Assembly: GCF_000316115.1 (NCBI RefSeq)
Contig: NZ_JH993797.1
Span: forward strand, 2,094,486 to 2,158,485
Reading direction: 5' to 3'
Length of the DNA stretch: 64,000 nucleotides
Origin: Leptolyngbya sp. PCC 7375
GTDB taxonomy: Bacteria > Cyanobacteriota > Cyanobacteriia > Phormidesmidales > Phormidesmidaceae
The notes under the pieces were generated by a model. The model worked only from the letters and a program-made list of their open reading frames with translations, searched no databases and was not told where the DNA came from. Of the stretch, positions 1 through 8,717 are shown in pieces. How positions within the stretch are numbered: position 1 is the stretch's first letter; each line of letters begins with the position of its first letter. Position numbers and translations under genes: made by a program.

Positions 1-316
1 TACGGTACGTGGTCCCTGCCACATAGTCTTGTACCAGGAAGAGCTGGCCGCCTTCCCGCATCAACTCGCGAAATTTGGGAATCTGGGAATGCTCCAACTG
101 ATAAAGTACCTTGGCTTCCCGCTCAAATAGTTCCTGCGCCTTGGCTAATAAGCCCGGATCGTCAATTTGGGGCACAAATTCTTTCAACACGCAAAGCTCT
201 TTAAACCGATGTAGGTCCTCAGATAAATAGGTACGACCAAACCCCCCTTCTCCCAGTTCTCGCAGTACGTTATAGCGTGCGCCCAACGGGGTGCCAGGTT
301 CCCAGGGTGTGCTCAT
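1..316 (-). CDS. Serine/threonine protein kinase, N-terminal part (runs off the window)
   Basis: The gene starts at the ATG on the complement of 314-316 and is cut by the left edge of the window, so about 105 residues are visible. They form the N-lobe of a Hanks-type kinase. The glycine-rich loop GEGGFGRTY lies near residues 21-29, the ATP-anchoring lysine is in VLKEF near residue 45, and an aC-helix-like segment follows (FEREAKVLYQLEH). The start 'MSTPWEPGTPLGARYNVLRELG' style of leader is typical of cyanobacterial Pkn2-like kinases. It lies downstream of pcxA on the same strand with a 187-bp gap holding a palindrome, so it probably has its own promoter. The substrate is unknown and the C-terminal domains are not visible. 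Confidence 0.88.
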   Translation of the reverse strand, partial: MSTPWEPGTPLGARYNVLRELGEGGFGRTYLSEDLHRFKELCVLKEFVPQIDDPGLLAKAQELFEREAKVLYQLEHSQIPKFRELMREGGQLFLVQDYVAGTTYR

Positions 317-455
317 TGATCGGCTCCTTCACAGGTGAGTGTGCGCCCCACTAAAAGTTGATCGGGGGAAGTATCCCCCTACCAGTATCGGGACTAATTG
401 GTCAGTGTAGTGGGTTTTCCCACGGATGCAACCACCGTCTTTAATTTTTTTTATA

Positions 456-497
456 GCCATTGATAAAGACATTCCATGGAACGTCTTTACCAATGGC
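456..497. repeat. 42-bp near-perfect palindrome with TTCCATGGAA core
   Basis: The arms GCCATTGATAAAGACATTCCA and its complement match except at two positions. The element lies 7 bp beyond the stop codon of pcxA, so it probably acts as its transcription terminator. Its central core is shared with the palindromes near 22.0, 25.0 and 26.9 kb, although the outer arms differ in sequence. Confidence 0.75.
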
Positions 498-503
498 CTA
501 CCC

Positions 504-1793
504 CTATTCGTTCATATTTTTGTAGGTGGCCACGGCGGATGGCGAAATCCGATTGAGATAACGGAAAATCCAATACTTAAACACCGTGTCTAAAATCACC
601 GGGAACGTGGCAATGAATAGAAAAATGAAGTCGCGGTTGGCCGGAAACCCCAGGTGGCGCGACAGACCTTCCAATAACACCTCCCAGCCATGGGGAGAGT
701 GGAATCCCACGAAAATATCCGTGAACAGGATGATGATGAATGCCTTGGCACTATCGCTCAAGCCGTAAACAATTTCATCGATAAAGGCCTTGAGGGTGGC
801 AACCTGACGTTTGCAGGTACTCAACAATAGCGAAAACGCGAACACCGCAAAAATATCGGCAAAAACATTTTTGACTGAATCGGCACTACGTTCACGATAC
901 TCTTCTTCAATATCTAAGGCTTTGGCTAATACTCGCTCTTCTAATTGAATTTCATTCAGGGCAGCCACTTTGCCCAAAATCACCTCAAACCGCAGTCGCT
1001 CTTCAAACTGCTGCAGTTCATGTAGGGCTTCTTCTTCCATCTCATCGTTGAGAAATACCTCAGCTTCTGTGGTTTCGCGTACATAGTCCACCACTGGGCC
1101 AACAATGAAGTGCTTGGTCAACTGCTGGGTAAGCAGGGGCACAATCACCAGCAGCAATATAAAGCGTAAGGCTATTTTCGTCTTATTCTGAGATTTGCGA
1201 AAACCGCGCATCACGTCAGCTTCAGCCTTAGGATCGAGATCTTGTTTAACCCGATCGACCGTACGCAAGATGGAGCGTGGTAACACGCTACTGCGAGCGG
1301 CTAGTCCGGCTCGGCTCTTCTCAGTTTTGCCTGCGACATTATTTGAATTCTGCTGGGTTGTCTTGGTGTCATTGACCTTGCTCAAGGTGAGCGAGGCAGA
1401 CAGGTCGTTGTAGCGCCCTAAAATCTCATCAATAAACCGTAATTTCTTGAAGATGATGGCAGATTGATCAATTAGATCGAGGGTATATTCATCCTGCTGA
1501 TCGTCGTAGGACTGCACTTCCATCTGCCGCCCTTGGGAAAGGCTGGATCGAGTAGCTTCAAATTCCTCCATTCGCTGCCGAATTAGGGCAATGTTACGCT
1601 CAACTTCTCCTTCGATGTAGCGATAGGCACTGTCCCCGTACTCACTATTGTCTGGAGTGATGGGTTTACCGTCGAAGTAGTCGTCTTCTATCTTTTTGAT
1701 AGCTAAAGCAGCTCCGTAGGCCTGATCAAGTGATTGGTCAGGAGACTTAAAAAGCCACTGCCCTGCGTTGCGAAAAAATGCGCGAAGCTGCAT
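504..1793 (-). CDS. pcxA: Proton extrusion protein PcxA (CemA/CotA family)
   Basis: This 429-residue membrane protein is the cyanobacterial homologue of chloroplast CemA. In the family it is needed for light-induced proton extrusion and supports inorganic carbon uptake and acid tolerance. The N-terminal half is soluble and charged (residues 1-205, with the family signature around IRQRMEEFEATRSSLSQGRQ). Four hydrophobic segments follow near residues 208-228, 310-330, 347-367 and 390-412. The C-terminus carries the CemA-type block HSPHGWEVLLEG and FPVILDTVFKYWIFRYLNRISPS. Length and start (ATG at 1793) fit the family. It is the third gene of a minus-strand run with NDH-2 and the HTTM protein, and a palindrome follows the stop codon. 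Confidence 0.93.
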   Translation of the reverse strand: MQLRAFFRNAGQWLFKSPDQSLDQAYGAALAIKKIEDDYFDGKPITPDNSEYGDSAYRYIEGEVERNIALIRQRMEEFEATRSSLSQGRQMEVQSYDDQQDEYTLDLIDQSAIIFKKLRFIDEILGRYNDLSASLTLSKVNDTKTTQQNSNNVAGKTEKSRAGLAARSSVLPRSILRTVDRVKQDLDPKAEADVMRGFRKSQNKTKIALRFILLLVIVPLLTQQLTKHFIVGPVVDYVRETTEAEVFLNDEMEEEALHELQQFEERLRFEVILGKVAALNEIQLEERVLAKALDIEEEYRERSADSVKNVFADIFAVFAFSLLLSTCKRQVATLKAFIDEIVYGLSDSAKAFIIILFTDIFVGFHSPHGWEVLLEGLSRHLGFPANRDFIFLFIATFPVILDTVFKYWIFRYLNRISPSAVATYKNMNE

Positions 1794-1885
1794 GGAGATA
1801 CTGGGGTGCGCTGGAATGCCAGAACTATAGTATCAAGTCCAGGGAAGTGGGCAATGGGGAGTCTTGGGTAGGGTTGCGATCGCAC

Positions 1886-3295
1886 TCAACTCTCTTGGCC
1901 ATCAGCATCAGGGGAGAAAATGCGCCAGGACTGATCTAGCCGGGCAGCTTGGCCTAAAGGGGCTAGACGTCGCACTATCGGGCCATCGGTTACCTGACGC
2001 AGTAACGCCACAGCCGGATGCTGGCTCGTAGTAACGGCATCGTAGGCAGCAATACTGCGCAGATTCAACAGGGTAGTCAACACTAACGCAACCAGAGCCA
2101 GCCAGCTAAAAACACGATGGGAGCGGATGGTAAACGACTGATATTTGAAGGGCTTGGTAAAGTTACCGGCAAAGCGACGATTACTGGCAATGGTTTCATA
2201 GAGGCGAGTACCCACGGCCATCAGTGGAGGCACTCGTAATACATGGGCTAGGGGACGAAACACAGGTGAGAGACTAACCACATAGGCAATGCCATGCCAT
2301 TTGTAATGATGCTGCCCCTGCCAATCGACAATCACCCAGGAGTTGTGGGTTTCCATCGCTGTCTGGATCACCGGATCACTCTGGGTAATTTGCAATGGGA
2401 CTCGACGCGGCAAAATTAAAAATGTCCGAATCAGATGAACAACCTTTTTGCAAAAGCCACACTCCGCATCGTAATAAATTTTGAGTCCTAGCTGTTTGGG
2501 GGTAAAGGCGCGCTCAGCTAAGTTATCCCACACCGATGAGGGCACAAAGGCTAACCAGGTAATACAGCTGATCATAGGCAGTAAGCCCAGGTTTAGGGTA
2601 AGTGCCCCGCCAAGGTGGAAAAGCAGCAAGAGCACAACGGCCAACAGGCGACAAACATCGGTTTTGATTGGGCTCCAGAGTAGCAGGGGGCCTACCCATG
2701 CCAACACCATGGCCATCATACCCACCCCAGTACCACCGCTCAGGGGTTGAGACAGGGCAGACGCTATATAGATATAGCTTTGTTGAGCCATCAACCCCAC
2801 GGTGGCCATGGTCACAATACGTTTCGGCTGAGGAGTTTTGGCCATGTTTAATGCCTGGTCCACTGAGTAGCTGCTGCCCAACGGTAAAAACATGGCCCAG
2901 AAAACCATGGCTCGCAGCACATCGTCAGCTGACGATACGACCAGAGGGTTGCGGTTATGCAATGAGATCAACATGAGCCAGGCCACGATGGTAGCCCAGC
3001 GAGTACGATAGCCGATCAGCATTAGTAGGGCACTACAGGTTGCGATCGCAAAACACACCCACTGCCACACCACTGAGCCACTTAACGCATGAATCGACCA
3101 GTACCCTGGTAGCCAAAGTTCTCCCAGGGCGCTCAGAGGCAATGTCCCCTGGTCAGTGTAATCAGCCACTACATTGCTCAGGCGGAACCACACATCGAAG
3201 AGAATCACCAACGCCAGCCCCAGACGCAGCAGCGCTAAGGAACGTAAATCAAGACCGTAACGATGTTCAAGGGGTTTAAGCCAGCGAGAAATCAT
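1886..3295 (-). CDS. HTTM-domain membrane protein with C-terminal DCC thioredoxin-like domain, probably shortened
   Basis: The N-terminal two thirds is a polytopic HTTM domain (related to vitamin K-dependent gamma-carboxylase), with the typical loop SLHNRNPLVVSSADD and several membrane helices. A DCC domain follows with the motif YYDAECGFCKKVV, its CxxC cysteines at about residues 279 and 282. I chose the ATG at 3295; a GTG nine codons upstream (3322) is possible. The protein ends shortly after a segment LDQSWRIFSP that in HTTM-DCC homologues is, as I recall, followed by roughly another hundred residues (FAPxPxxDDGW-like). The C-terminus therefore looks lost. It lies between NDH-2 and pcxA on the same strand, 63 bp after the NDH-2 stop. 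The substrate is unknown. Confidence 0.8.
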   Translation of the reverse strand: MISRWLKPLEHRYGLDLRSLALLRLGLALVILFDVWFRLSNVVADYTDQGTLPLSALGELWLPGYWSIHALSGSVVWQWVCFAIATCSALLMLIGYRTRWATIVAWLMLISLHNRNPLVVSSADDVLRAMVFWAMFLPLGSSYSVDQALNMAKTPQPKRIVTMATVGLMAQQSYIYIASALSQPLSGGTGVGMMAMVLAWVGPLLLWSPIKTDVCRLLAVVLLLLFHLGGALTLNLGLLPMISCITWLAFVPSSVWDNLAERAFTPKQLGLKIYYDAECGFCKKVVHLIRTFLILPRRVPLQITQSDPVIQTAMETHNSWVIVDWQGQHHYKWHGIAYVVSLSPVFRPLAHVLRVPPLMAVGTRLYETIASNRRFAGNFTKPFKYQSFTIRSHRVFSWLALVALVLTTLLNLRSIAAYDAVTTSQHPAVALLRQVTDGPIVRRLAPLGQAARLDQSWRIFSPDADGQES

Positions 3296-3358
3296 GGCAG
3301 AAAACAGGTAACAAAGGAGCACGTAGGGTGGGCAGTGCCCATCCCCAAAAATAATTAA

Positions 3359-4564
3359 CTAAGATCTCTTAAACGGCCAAAGTCCAGCGAAAATCTGTCG
3401 CAGGGCACGACGGGCCACCTTCAATCGATGCCGATTAGTAGGTAGACGATGAATATACACAGCTCGGCGAATAATGCCACCTAGTTTTCCACCCAAACTA
3501 ATGCCAAAGCTCCATACCCCAGCGGTTCCCTTGCCAAGGGCCAACATGTCACCCAGGTGCAAATAGCGAAAAGATTTGGGCTGTCGCTGTCGCGTCATGT
3601 AGGCCAAATTGCTAGCCACAGCAGCGGCAGCTTGATAGGCAGCCTGGGCGGTGTTGGGAATCGGCTTTGGTTGAGCCGCCACATCTCCAACCACAAAAAC
3701 ATTGAAATAGTCTTCTAGCTGTAGCGTAGAACGCACCCAAACCTGTCCCTGATCATTAGTACGCACGGGGGGGCCTAACCATTCAACTGGCTCAGTTCCC
3801 GTAGCCCAAAGGGTAAGATGACTGGGTACCTGACCCTCGTCTAACCCCACTGTAGTAGGCCCTACCTGATTGATCTGGGTTTGTAACAGCACGTCTACAT
3901 TACGCTGCAACAGGGCATCCATGGCCTGACGCTGCAGTCCTTTAGGAAAGGGCTTAAGAATTTGATTACCACGATCCACCAGCCGCACCTGCCCCTTTTG
4001 ACCAAGACGATCGGCCACCTTTGTCGCCAATTCCACACCACTAGCTCCAGCCCCAATAACGGTGACAGCAACTGGATGTGCAGCCCGGACCAGCTGATCT
4101 AACCGGGCCTTAACAGTCACCACATCATCAAGGCTGCGAAACGTAATGGCATGCTCACGAATGCCGGGAATTGGCAACGATCGCGTTTTAGCACCGGTAG
4201 AGACCACCAGATAGTCATAGGGGAGACTGTCACCCTGACGCAGCATGACTCGTTGCTGCTCTAGATCAATATGGTCAGCCCAATCCTGCTGCCATTGGAC
4301 ATTGGTCCCCATTAACAAGCTCTGGTAAGAAGGCGCGACCTCCCAAAGCAACAACTCCTCAGTCAGAACTTCGTATAGCAGTGGTGTAAAAAGAAATTGT
4401 TCGCGAGGCTCAATCAGGGTAATGGAACTGTCCCTGAGATGACGATATTTCTGCAGATATAACGCTGTATACAAACCGCCGAATCCACCACCAACAATCA
4501 CAATACGTGGGCAATAGTTAGTGGAACGACCTGAATAAGACGTCTGCGCAGGAGATAGGGCCAT
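3359..4564 (-). CDS. Type II NADH dehydrogenase-like FAD/NAD(P) oxidoreductase (NDH-2)
   Basis: This 401-residue two-dinucleotide-fold flavoprotein would oxidise NAD(P)H and reduce a quinone without proton pumping. The FAD-binding motif VIVGGGFGGLYTA is at residues 22-34 and the NAD(P)-binding motif VIGAGASGVELA is near residue 165. The second FAD-contact block VGDVAAQP appears in its usual late position, followed by TAQAAYQAA. The C-terminus has an amphipathic, basic stretch that could attach the protein to a membrane, as in NDH-2. It starts at an ATG at 4564, and 252 bp separate it from the divergent phosphopantetheinyl transferase. It heads the minus-strand run towards the HTTM protein and pcxA. 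Cyanobacteria carry several Ndb paralogues, and this one cannot be assigned to ndbA, B or C by eye. Confidence 0.85.
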   Translation of the reverse strand: MALSPAQTSYSGRSTNYCPRIVIVGGGFGGLYTALYLQKYRHLRDSSITLIEPREQFLFTPLLYEVLTEELLLWEVAPSYQSLLMGTNVQWQQDWADHIDLEQQRVMLRQGDSLPYDYLVVSTGAKTRSLPIPGIREHAITFRSLDDVVTVKARLDQLVRAAHPVAVTVIGAGASGVELATKVADRLGQKGQVRLVDRGNQILKPFPKGLQRQAMDALLQRNVDVLLQTQINQVGPTTVGLDEGQVPSHLTLWATGTEPVEWLGPPVRTNDQGQVWVRSTLQLEDYFNVFVVGDVAAQPKPIPNTAQAAYQAAAAVASNLAYMTRQRQPKSFRYLHLGDMLALGKGTAGVWSFGISLGGKLGGIIRRAVYIHRLPTNRHRLKVARRALRQIFAGLWPFKRS

Positions 4565-4816
4565 ATGGATTATTTATCTAATAGCAATAACCGGTAGTAA
4601 TACTTCCAGCTTTACATAAAGCGATTGACTATAATTCTGACCATGGTTACTCCATCGTTTAGTCGTTTAGAAGCCAACATAGTCATCAACGCAGCATCCC
4701 CCACAGTCGCTGCAAGCTTGGGCTACAAATCCTTGCGGTCAAAGAGATTGACTCGGTAACCCTCAGGATTAAGATAATGAAAGCCCTATGGTTAATTCTG
4801 GCAGCTTCCCAAGACT

Positions 4817-5530
4817 ATGACAAAGGCAATCCAAGACGATCTTGAGCATAGAACTTGGAGGCAAGCCCCAGCCGATTGCTACCAAACCATAGACCACAGC
4901 ACACTGGATCTATGGCGCATTCCCCTAGATCGACCAGCACAAGTGGATTTACTGTCAGAGGATGAGCTCAACCGCATGAATCGCTATCGTTTTGCCGCCG
5001 ATCAGCGTAAATTTGCAGTTGCCCGCAGTAGTCTACGTCAGATTTTGGCCGGTTACTGTCAAACCAGTCCTGCTGACCTTATTTTTAACTATGGGACCTA
5101 TGGCAAGCCATCCCTACACAAGCATTGTGACTGGCAATTTAATCTCTCTCACTCAGGTGAATATGCCCTGTGTGGTATTGCCCAACACGTTGTTGGCGTA
5201 GATATTGAGCAATTGCGCTCTATGGACAGATTAGACGGCCTGATCAAGCGTTGCCTGGCACCATCAGAACAACAGGCCCTTGCCAGCATTTCACCAACAC
5301 AGCACAGCAGCGCTTTTCTAAAATATTGGACATGCAAAGAGGCCTATCTCAAAGCCACAGGCCAGGGTATCAGCGAATCGCTAGCTGGCATTGAAATTGA
5401 CCTGTCACCAACACCGCAATTAAAGGTAACAGGTCAACCATGGCAGCTACAGATATTCACTCCCTGCGACGGATATACGGCAGCTGTGGTTTTCGCACCA
5501 GCGATCACTCAGATACGGTTTTGGACCTAA
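4817..5530 (+). CDS. 4'-phosphopantetheinyl transferase (Sfp/HetI-type)
   Basis: The enzyme transfers the phosphopantetheine arm of CoA to carrier-protein serines of fatty acid, polyketide or peptide synthases. The family motifs are present in order: FNLSHSGEYALCGI (residues 108-121), GVDIEQ with the metal-binding D129 and E131, and WTCKEAYLKATG (171-182) with E175. At 237 residues it is Sfp-length rather than AcpS-length. Many cyanobacteria have only this one PPTase, which serves the fatty acid carrier protein as well as secondary metabolism. No synthase genes are nearby. It is monocistronic and divergent from NDH-2. Confidence 0.93.
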   Translation: MTKAIQDDLEHRTWRQAPADCYQTIDHSTLDLWRIPLDRPAQVDLLSEDELNRMNRYRFAADQRKFAVARSSLRQILAGYCQTSPADLIFNYGTYGKPSLHKHCDWQFNLSHSGEYALCGIAQHVVGVDIEQLRSMDRLDGLIKRCLAPSEQQALASISPTQHSSAFLKYWTCKEAYLKATGQGISESLAGIEIDLSPTPQLKVTGQPWQLQIFTPCDGYTAAVVFAPAITQIRFWT

Positions 5531-5634
5531 GGAGAGGACTACAAACCAGCAACCCGATGGCCGAAATGTAGCGATTATTGCATCCCCCCATCCCCCATCT
5601 ACGTCACTAGTGGATAAACTTACACCACACAGCA

Positions 5635-6201
5635 CTAGACCAAGGCAGACGGTTCAACTGATTCGGCAATCACTCCATCCAGGCGCACATTGGACCAGTT
5701 AACACCACACACAATCGCACCAGTCAAATCAGCACCGCTCAAGTTGGCATAGGATAAATCAGCACCGCTCAAATCAGCAAAACAGAGCTTAGCGCCCTGT
5801 AGGTTTGCCCCCTGCAAGTTTGCCTGCCTAAAATCACTCAAACGTAAGTCCGCCCGCTGTAGTGATGCATCGGATAAATCGGCAAATGTTAAACAGCTGC
5901 GCAATATTAAGGCTCGACACAAGTCGGCTCGCTGCAAATTGACCCAGCTTAGATGGGCTCGCCAAATCATAGCACCCACCAATTGAGTTGCTTGCAGATT
6001 GGCCTGGCTCAAGTTAGCCCATGTTAAGTCCGCATAATTCAGACATGAGCCATTCAGCGTCGCTTCAGGCAGCTGGGCCTCACGCAAATCTGCTCGATCA
6101 AACTGACGCTGACCAATGTTATATCGTCTAATTAACTGAGATGCTTCCAAAGGTGGTTCCTCAACCGCTAGTGCAGAGTCGGATAGGGTTACATCGCCCA
6201 A
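5635..6201 (-). CDS. Pentapeptide-repeat protein
   Basis: Residues 37 to about 175 are an almost uninterrupted run of A(D/N)LXX pentapeptides, for example YADLTWANLSQANLQ and GADLSYANLSGADL. This predicts a right-handed quadrilateral beta-helix of about six to seven coils. A short non-repetitive N-terminus precedes it, with neither signal peptide nor membrane segment, so the protein is probably cytoplasmic. The reading frame begins with TTG at 6201 and has no in-frame ATG before the repeats, so the start is uncertain. Such proteins are abundant in cyanobacteria and mostly of unknown function. It is divergent from the TPR protein at 6497. Confidence 0.85.
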   Translation of the reverse strand: MGDVTLSDSALAVEEPPLEASQLIRRYNIGQRQFDRADLREAQLPEATLNGSCLNYADLTWANLSQANLQATQLVGAMIWRAHLSWVNLQRADLCRALILRSCLTFADLSDASLQRADLRLSDFRQANLQGANLQGAKLCFADLSGADLSYANLSGADLTGAIVCGVNWSNVRLDGVIAESVEPSALV

Positions 6202-6496
6202 AACAGCAACTTGTCAGTACAGCACTGAAAGTGCCCAGGCTTTTGTAAACTTATATTAACGTAAACTAATGTAACAACTTACGAGGCACTACGCAACCTC
6301 AGTTTTTGTGGCTAATGCCCTTTGCATCATGAAACATTGAAATACTAGCGGGGTAGCCTAATGCTTCAGTTTCCTTCAACTATGTTGAACTCCGGTTCAC
6401 GTAACTTCATCCCATAAACCTTATGGTCGATGGGGGTTGATTCGTAGCAATCCGTGGTAACAATATCGAAAATAACAGAGGTCAATTAGGCGATTA
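6202..6496. other. Divergent intergenic region (295 bp)
   Basis: This region separates the pentapeptide-repeat gene (minus) from the TPR gene (plus) and must hold both promoters. AT-rich stretches at about 6245-6285 (TTATATTAACGTAAACTAAT) are plausible promoter material. I see no ORF, terminator hairpin or recognised operator. Confidence 0.5.
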
Positions 6497-6991
6497 ATGG
6501 CAAAGCAGTGGTTATGGAGCTCACTTTTAGGTTTGTCGATGCTTTTGCCTGGGACAGTGGCCCTGGCGCAAATTGAAACGACGCCGGAGCCAGAAGACGC
6601 TTATGCCCAAGCAATGAACCTGGGCTATACCTATGCAAATCAATTTGATTATCAGACAGCACTCATTAACTTTCGTCGGGCCTTAGAGGAACGGCCAGAT
6701 GATGTTTATGCCCTGAATGCGATCGCAAACATGGAGTATTACATCAAGCGTAATCGCCTTGACGCTATTCAAGCAGAGGTCGATACCCTTCAAGCCCGGC
6801 TAAACCTGGCAGCTCAAACCAAGGATTGGGTCTGCGTTACCGCCACTGTCGATGAGCTGATCCCCTATGCTGAGGGCCTAGAACGAGAGCGTCTAACCGG
6901 CTATCGCAGCCAGCTCACAGGCGTTCTCGACTCTCGCACAGATGTAGAATTTTGGTCTACAGTGTGCAGTCCCGATCAGCCATTGCAGTAA
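6497..6991 (+). CDS. Secreted TPR-containing protein
   Basis: This 164-residue protein begins with a Sec signal peptide (basic MAKQ, a hydrophobic core to about residue 22, and a VALAQ cleavage region near residue 25). A tetratricopeptide-like pair of helices follows at about residues 38-73 (YTYANQFDYQTALINFRRALEERPDDVYALNAIANMEYY). The remaining helices have no motif I recognise. It is probably periplasmic or on the outer side of the plasma membrane, mediating protein contacts. It converges on the M23-like gene, with only 9 bp between the two stop codons. Confidence 0.75.
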   Translation: MAKQWLWSSLLGLSMLLPGTVALAQIETTPEPEDAYAQAMNLGYTYANQFDYQTALINFRRALEERPDDVYALNAIANMEYYIKRNRLDAIQAEVDTLQARLNLAAQTKDWVCVTATVDELIPYAEGLERERLTGYRSQLTGVLDSRTDVEFWSTVCSPDQPLQ

Positions 6992-7000
6992 AAACTGATA

Positions 7001-7981
7001 TTACAGGTCCGCTAGCTGACCGTCACGAGATAAGGTTTTACCCGTCAGAGCCGCTTCTAGAAACTGTTTTGGAGGGTCAATATAATTTCCGTCGAGTTTG
7101 ACTCGAAAATCATAGTGTTCGCCTGACCCCAGACCGCTATTGCCAGTCAGGGCAATCACTTCCCCGCTAGTAAATTGGCCCGAACGGCACTCATTTTCTA
7201 GCAAATGCAGGGACTGAAACACTAGTTTCGGGTAGGATTCTGTAGTTTGATTGGCGACCCAGCCACCGCCATCCACATCCCACCAGCATTCCACCGTAAC
7301 CTGGTCTCCCGTCACACCCACCGCATACACCGGGGTACCTGACGGGGTCGCCACATCCACACCATTATGGGGCACATTAGTTGCCCCTGTTACCGGATGC
7401 ACAGGCCGGATGCGCATATGGTCAGTGACGTCATAACCTGCGATCGTATCGCCCGTCTTCAGGGTCAGCGCACTCTGAAAATCAACTATGGCTTTCTTAG
7501 GCCCTGACAGCCGCAGGTCTAACACATAGAGAATGGGCAACAAAATAAGTGACGCGCAGGTTGCCGTCAGGGCTAGCTTTGGCAATCTGCCAAGGGAAAA
7601 TCGAAGCTGTTTGGTTTGAGACGCTCCTTGATTAGTAGGATAGGGCTTTACCTGGGTATTAACTGAATCTGACGACCATGCTGTAACTGTCCGAGCCTGG
7701 GCTGTGGGAAGATCTGTTGCAAACGTTCCCCACGGCTCATCACTGACTGGAGAGCCCACCTGATCAATAGGCGGTCCCACTTCATCGGCAGTGACAATAA
7801 CCAGCTCACCATTGCCTAGTTTTTCCAGTAGCTCTGAAATACTGCCACAACCCACCGCTTGCGCCGCCGCTTTTGAACCGTGCCAGGCCTGCGCAGATAC
7901 TGTAACGGTACAGCGACGTTTAGCAGGGGCAGCTGGCGACTGAGGAACGTTATTCACAGATAAACACAACCTCGCGGACAT
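7001..7981 (-). CDS. M23-like (LytM) peptidase-fold membrane protein with an altered metal site
   Basis: The order of parts is: a cytoplasmic N-terminus of about 130 residues; one membrane segment (136-156); and a C-terminal LytM-like domain (about 175-310). The first zinc motif of M23 enzymes, HxxxD, is present as H205-N-G-V-D209, followed by the usual ATPSGTPVYAV strand. The second motif, normally HxH, reads H289-Y-D291, so the third zinc ligand is an aspartate. A further conserved-position histidine is H259. The domain may therefore be a weakened or regulatory peptidase acting on peptidoglycan in the periplasm. The start is the ATG at 7981. A DNA- or ligand-binding role for the N-terminal piece cannot be judged. 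Confidence 0.72.
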   Translation of the reverse strand: MSARLCLSVNNVPQSPAAPAKRRCTVTVSAQAWHGSKAAAQAVGCGSISELLEKLGNGELVIVTADEVGPPIDQVGSPVSDEPWGTFATDLPTAQARTVTAWSSDSVNTQVKPYPTNQGASQTKQLRFSLGRLPKLALTATCASLILLPILYVLDLRLSGPKKAIVDFQSALTLKTGDTIAGYDVTDHMRIRPVHPVTGATNVPHNGVDVATPSGTPVYAVGVTGDQVTVECWWDVDGGGWVANQTTESYPKLVFQSLHLLENECRSGQFTSGEVIALTGNSGLGSGEHYDFRVKLDGNYIDPPKQFLEAALTGKTLSRDGQLADL

Positions 7982-8115
7982 TTTCTGCCCCTTATCCTAC
8001 TGGAATCTCACCGGAAGGCAAGGCAAAACTGACAGGTTGGTCAGTTCCACACGTGACCGACACAACAACAGCCCCACAGAGTATAAAATAGGGCCGTCCT
8101 GCATCAGCCCCCACC

Positions 8116-8643
8116 GTGAAGTCCACCACAGATATCCATGCACTGATTCGTGAGATACCCGACTTTCCCAAACCTGGCATCCTTTTCCGAGATATTACAA
8201 CTCTGCTACAAAATGCTGACGGCCTGAGAGCCACTATTGATCTGATGGCAGAACAAGCCGTCAACTATCAGCCAGACTGCATCGTCGGCATTGAATCCAG
8301 AGGCTTTATCTTTGGCATGCCCCTTGCCTACCAACTCGGTCTGAGTTTTATCCCCGTCCGCAAACCCGGCAAGCTCCCCGCCGCTGTCCACCAAGTCTCC
8401 TACGCCTTGGAATATGGGCAAGATAGCCTCGAAGTACACCAGGATGCTCTAGATACCGGTCATCGCCCCCTGATCGTAGATGACTTACTGGCCACTGGCG
8501 GCACAGCAGCAGCCACAGCAAAGTTGATTGAGCAGACTGGCGCAACCATTGCAGGCTTTAGTTTCGTAATTGAGCTAAGCGAATTGAACGGTCGCCAAAA
8601 ACTCCCTGACGGAATTCCCATAACCACGCTACTGTCATACTGA
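8116..8643 (+). CDS. apt: Adenine phosphoribosyltransferase
   Basis: The enzyme converts adenine and PRPP to AMP in purine salvage. The 175-residue length is typical. The N-terminal signature IREIPDFPKPGILFRDIT (residues 9-26) and the PRPP-binding loop LIVDDLLATGGTAAATA (about residues 118-134) are intact. So are the hood-region residues FIPVRKPGKLP. Translation begins at a GTG (8116), because there is no ATG upstream in frame before the conserved N-terminus. A 30-bp palindrome lies 9 bp past the stop codon. Confidence 0.95.
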   Translation: MKSTTDIHALIREIPDFPKPGILFRDITTLLQNADGLRATIDLMAEQAVNYQPDCIVGIESRGFIFGMPLAYQLGLSFIPVRKPGKLPAAVHQVSYALEYGQDSLEVHQDALDTGHRPLIVDDLLATGGTAAATAKLIEQTGATIAGFSFVIELSELNGRQKLPDGIPITTLLSY

Positions 8644-8652
8644 GATCACACC

Positions 8653-8682
8653 TGTAGGGGCGCAACATGTTGCGCCCCTACA
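8653..8682. repeat. Perfect 30-bp palindrome (GTAGGGGCG arms, CAACATGTTG core)
   Basis: The arms TGTAGGGGCGCAACA and their exact complement meet without a loop. The GTAGGGGCG outer arm is the same as in the elements at 22.0 and 24.96 kb, but the core differs. It follows the apt stop codon and lies just before the ABC permease start, so it is either the apt terminator or part of a repeat family inserted between the genes. Confidence 0.85.
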
Positions 8683-8717
8683 ACGAAATTCTGCACCCAA
8701 CTTTAATTTCGTTGCCC

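Noticed and set aside
8667..8717. Upstream ATG for the DppB-type permease
   Set aside because: It lies inside a perfect palindrome that is a repeat element. The ATG at 8718 gives a normal N-terminus.
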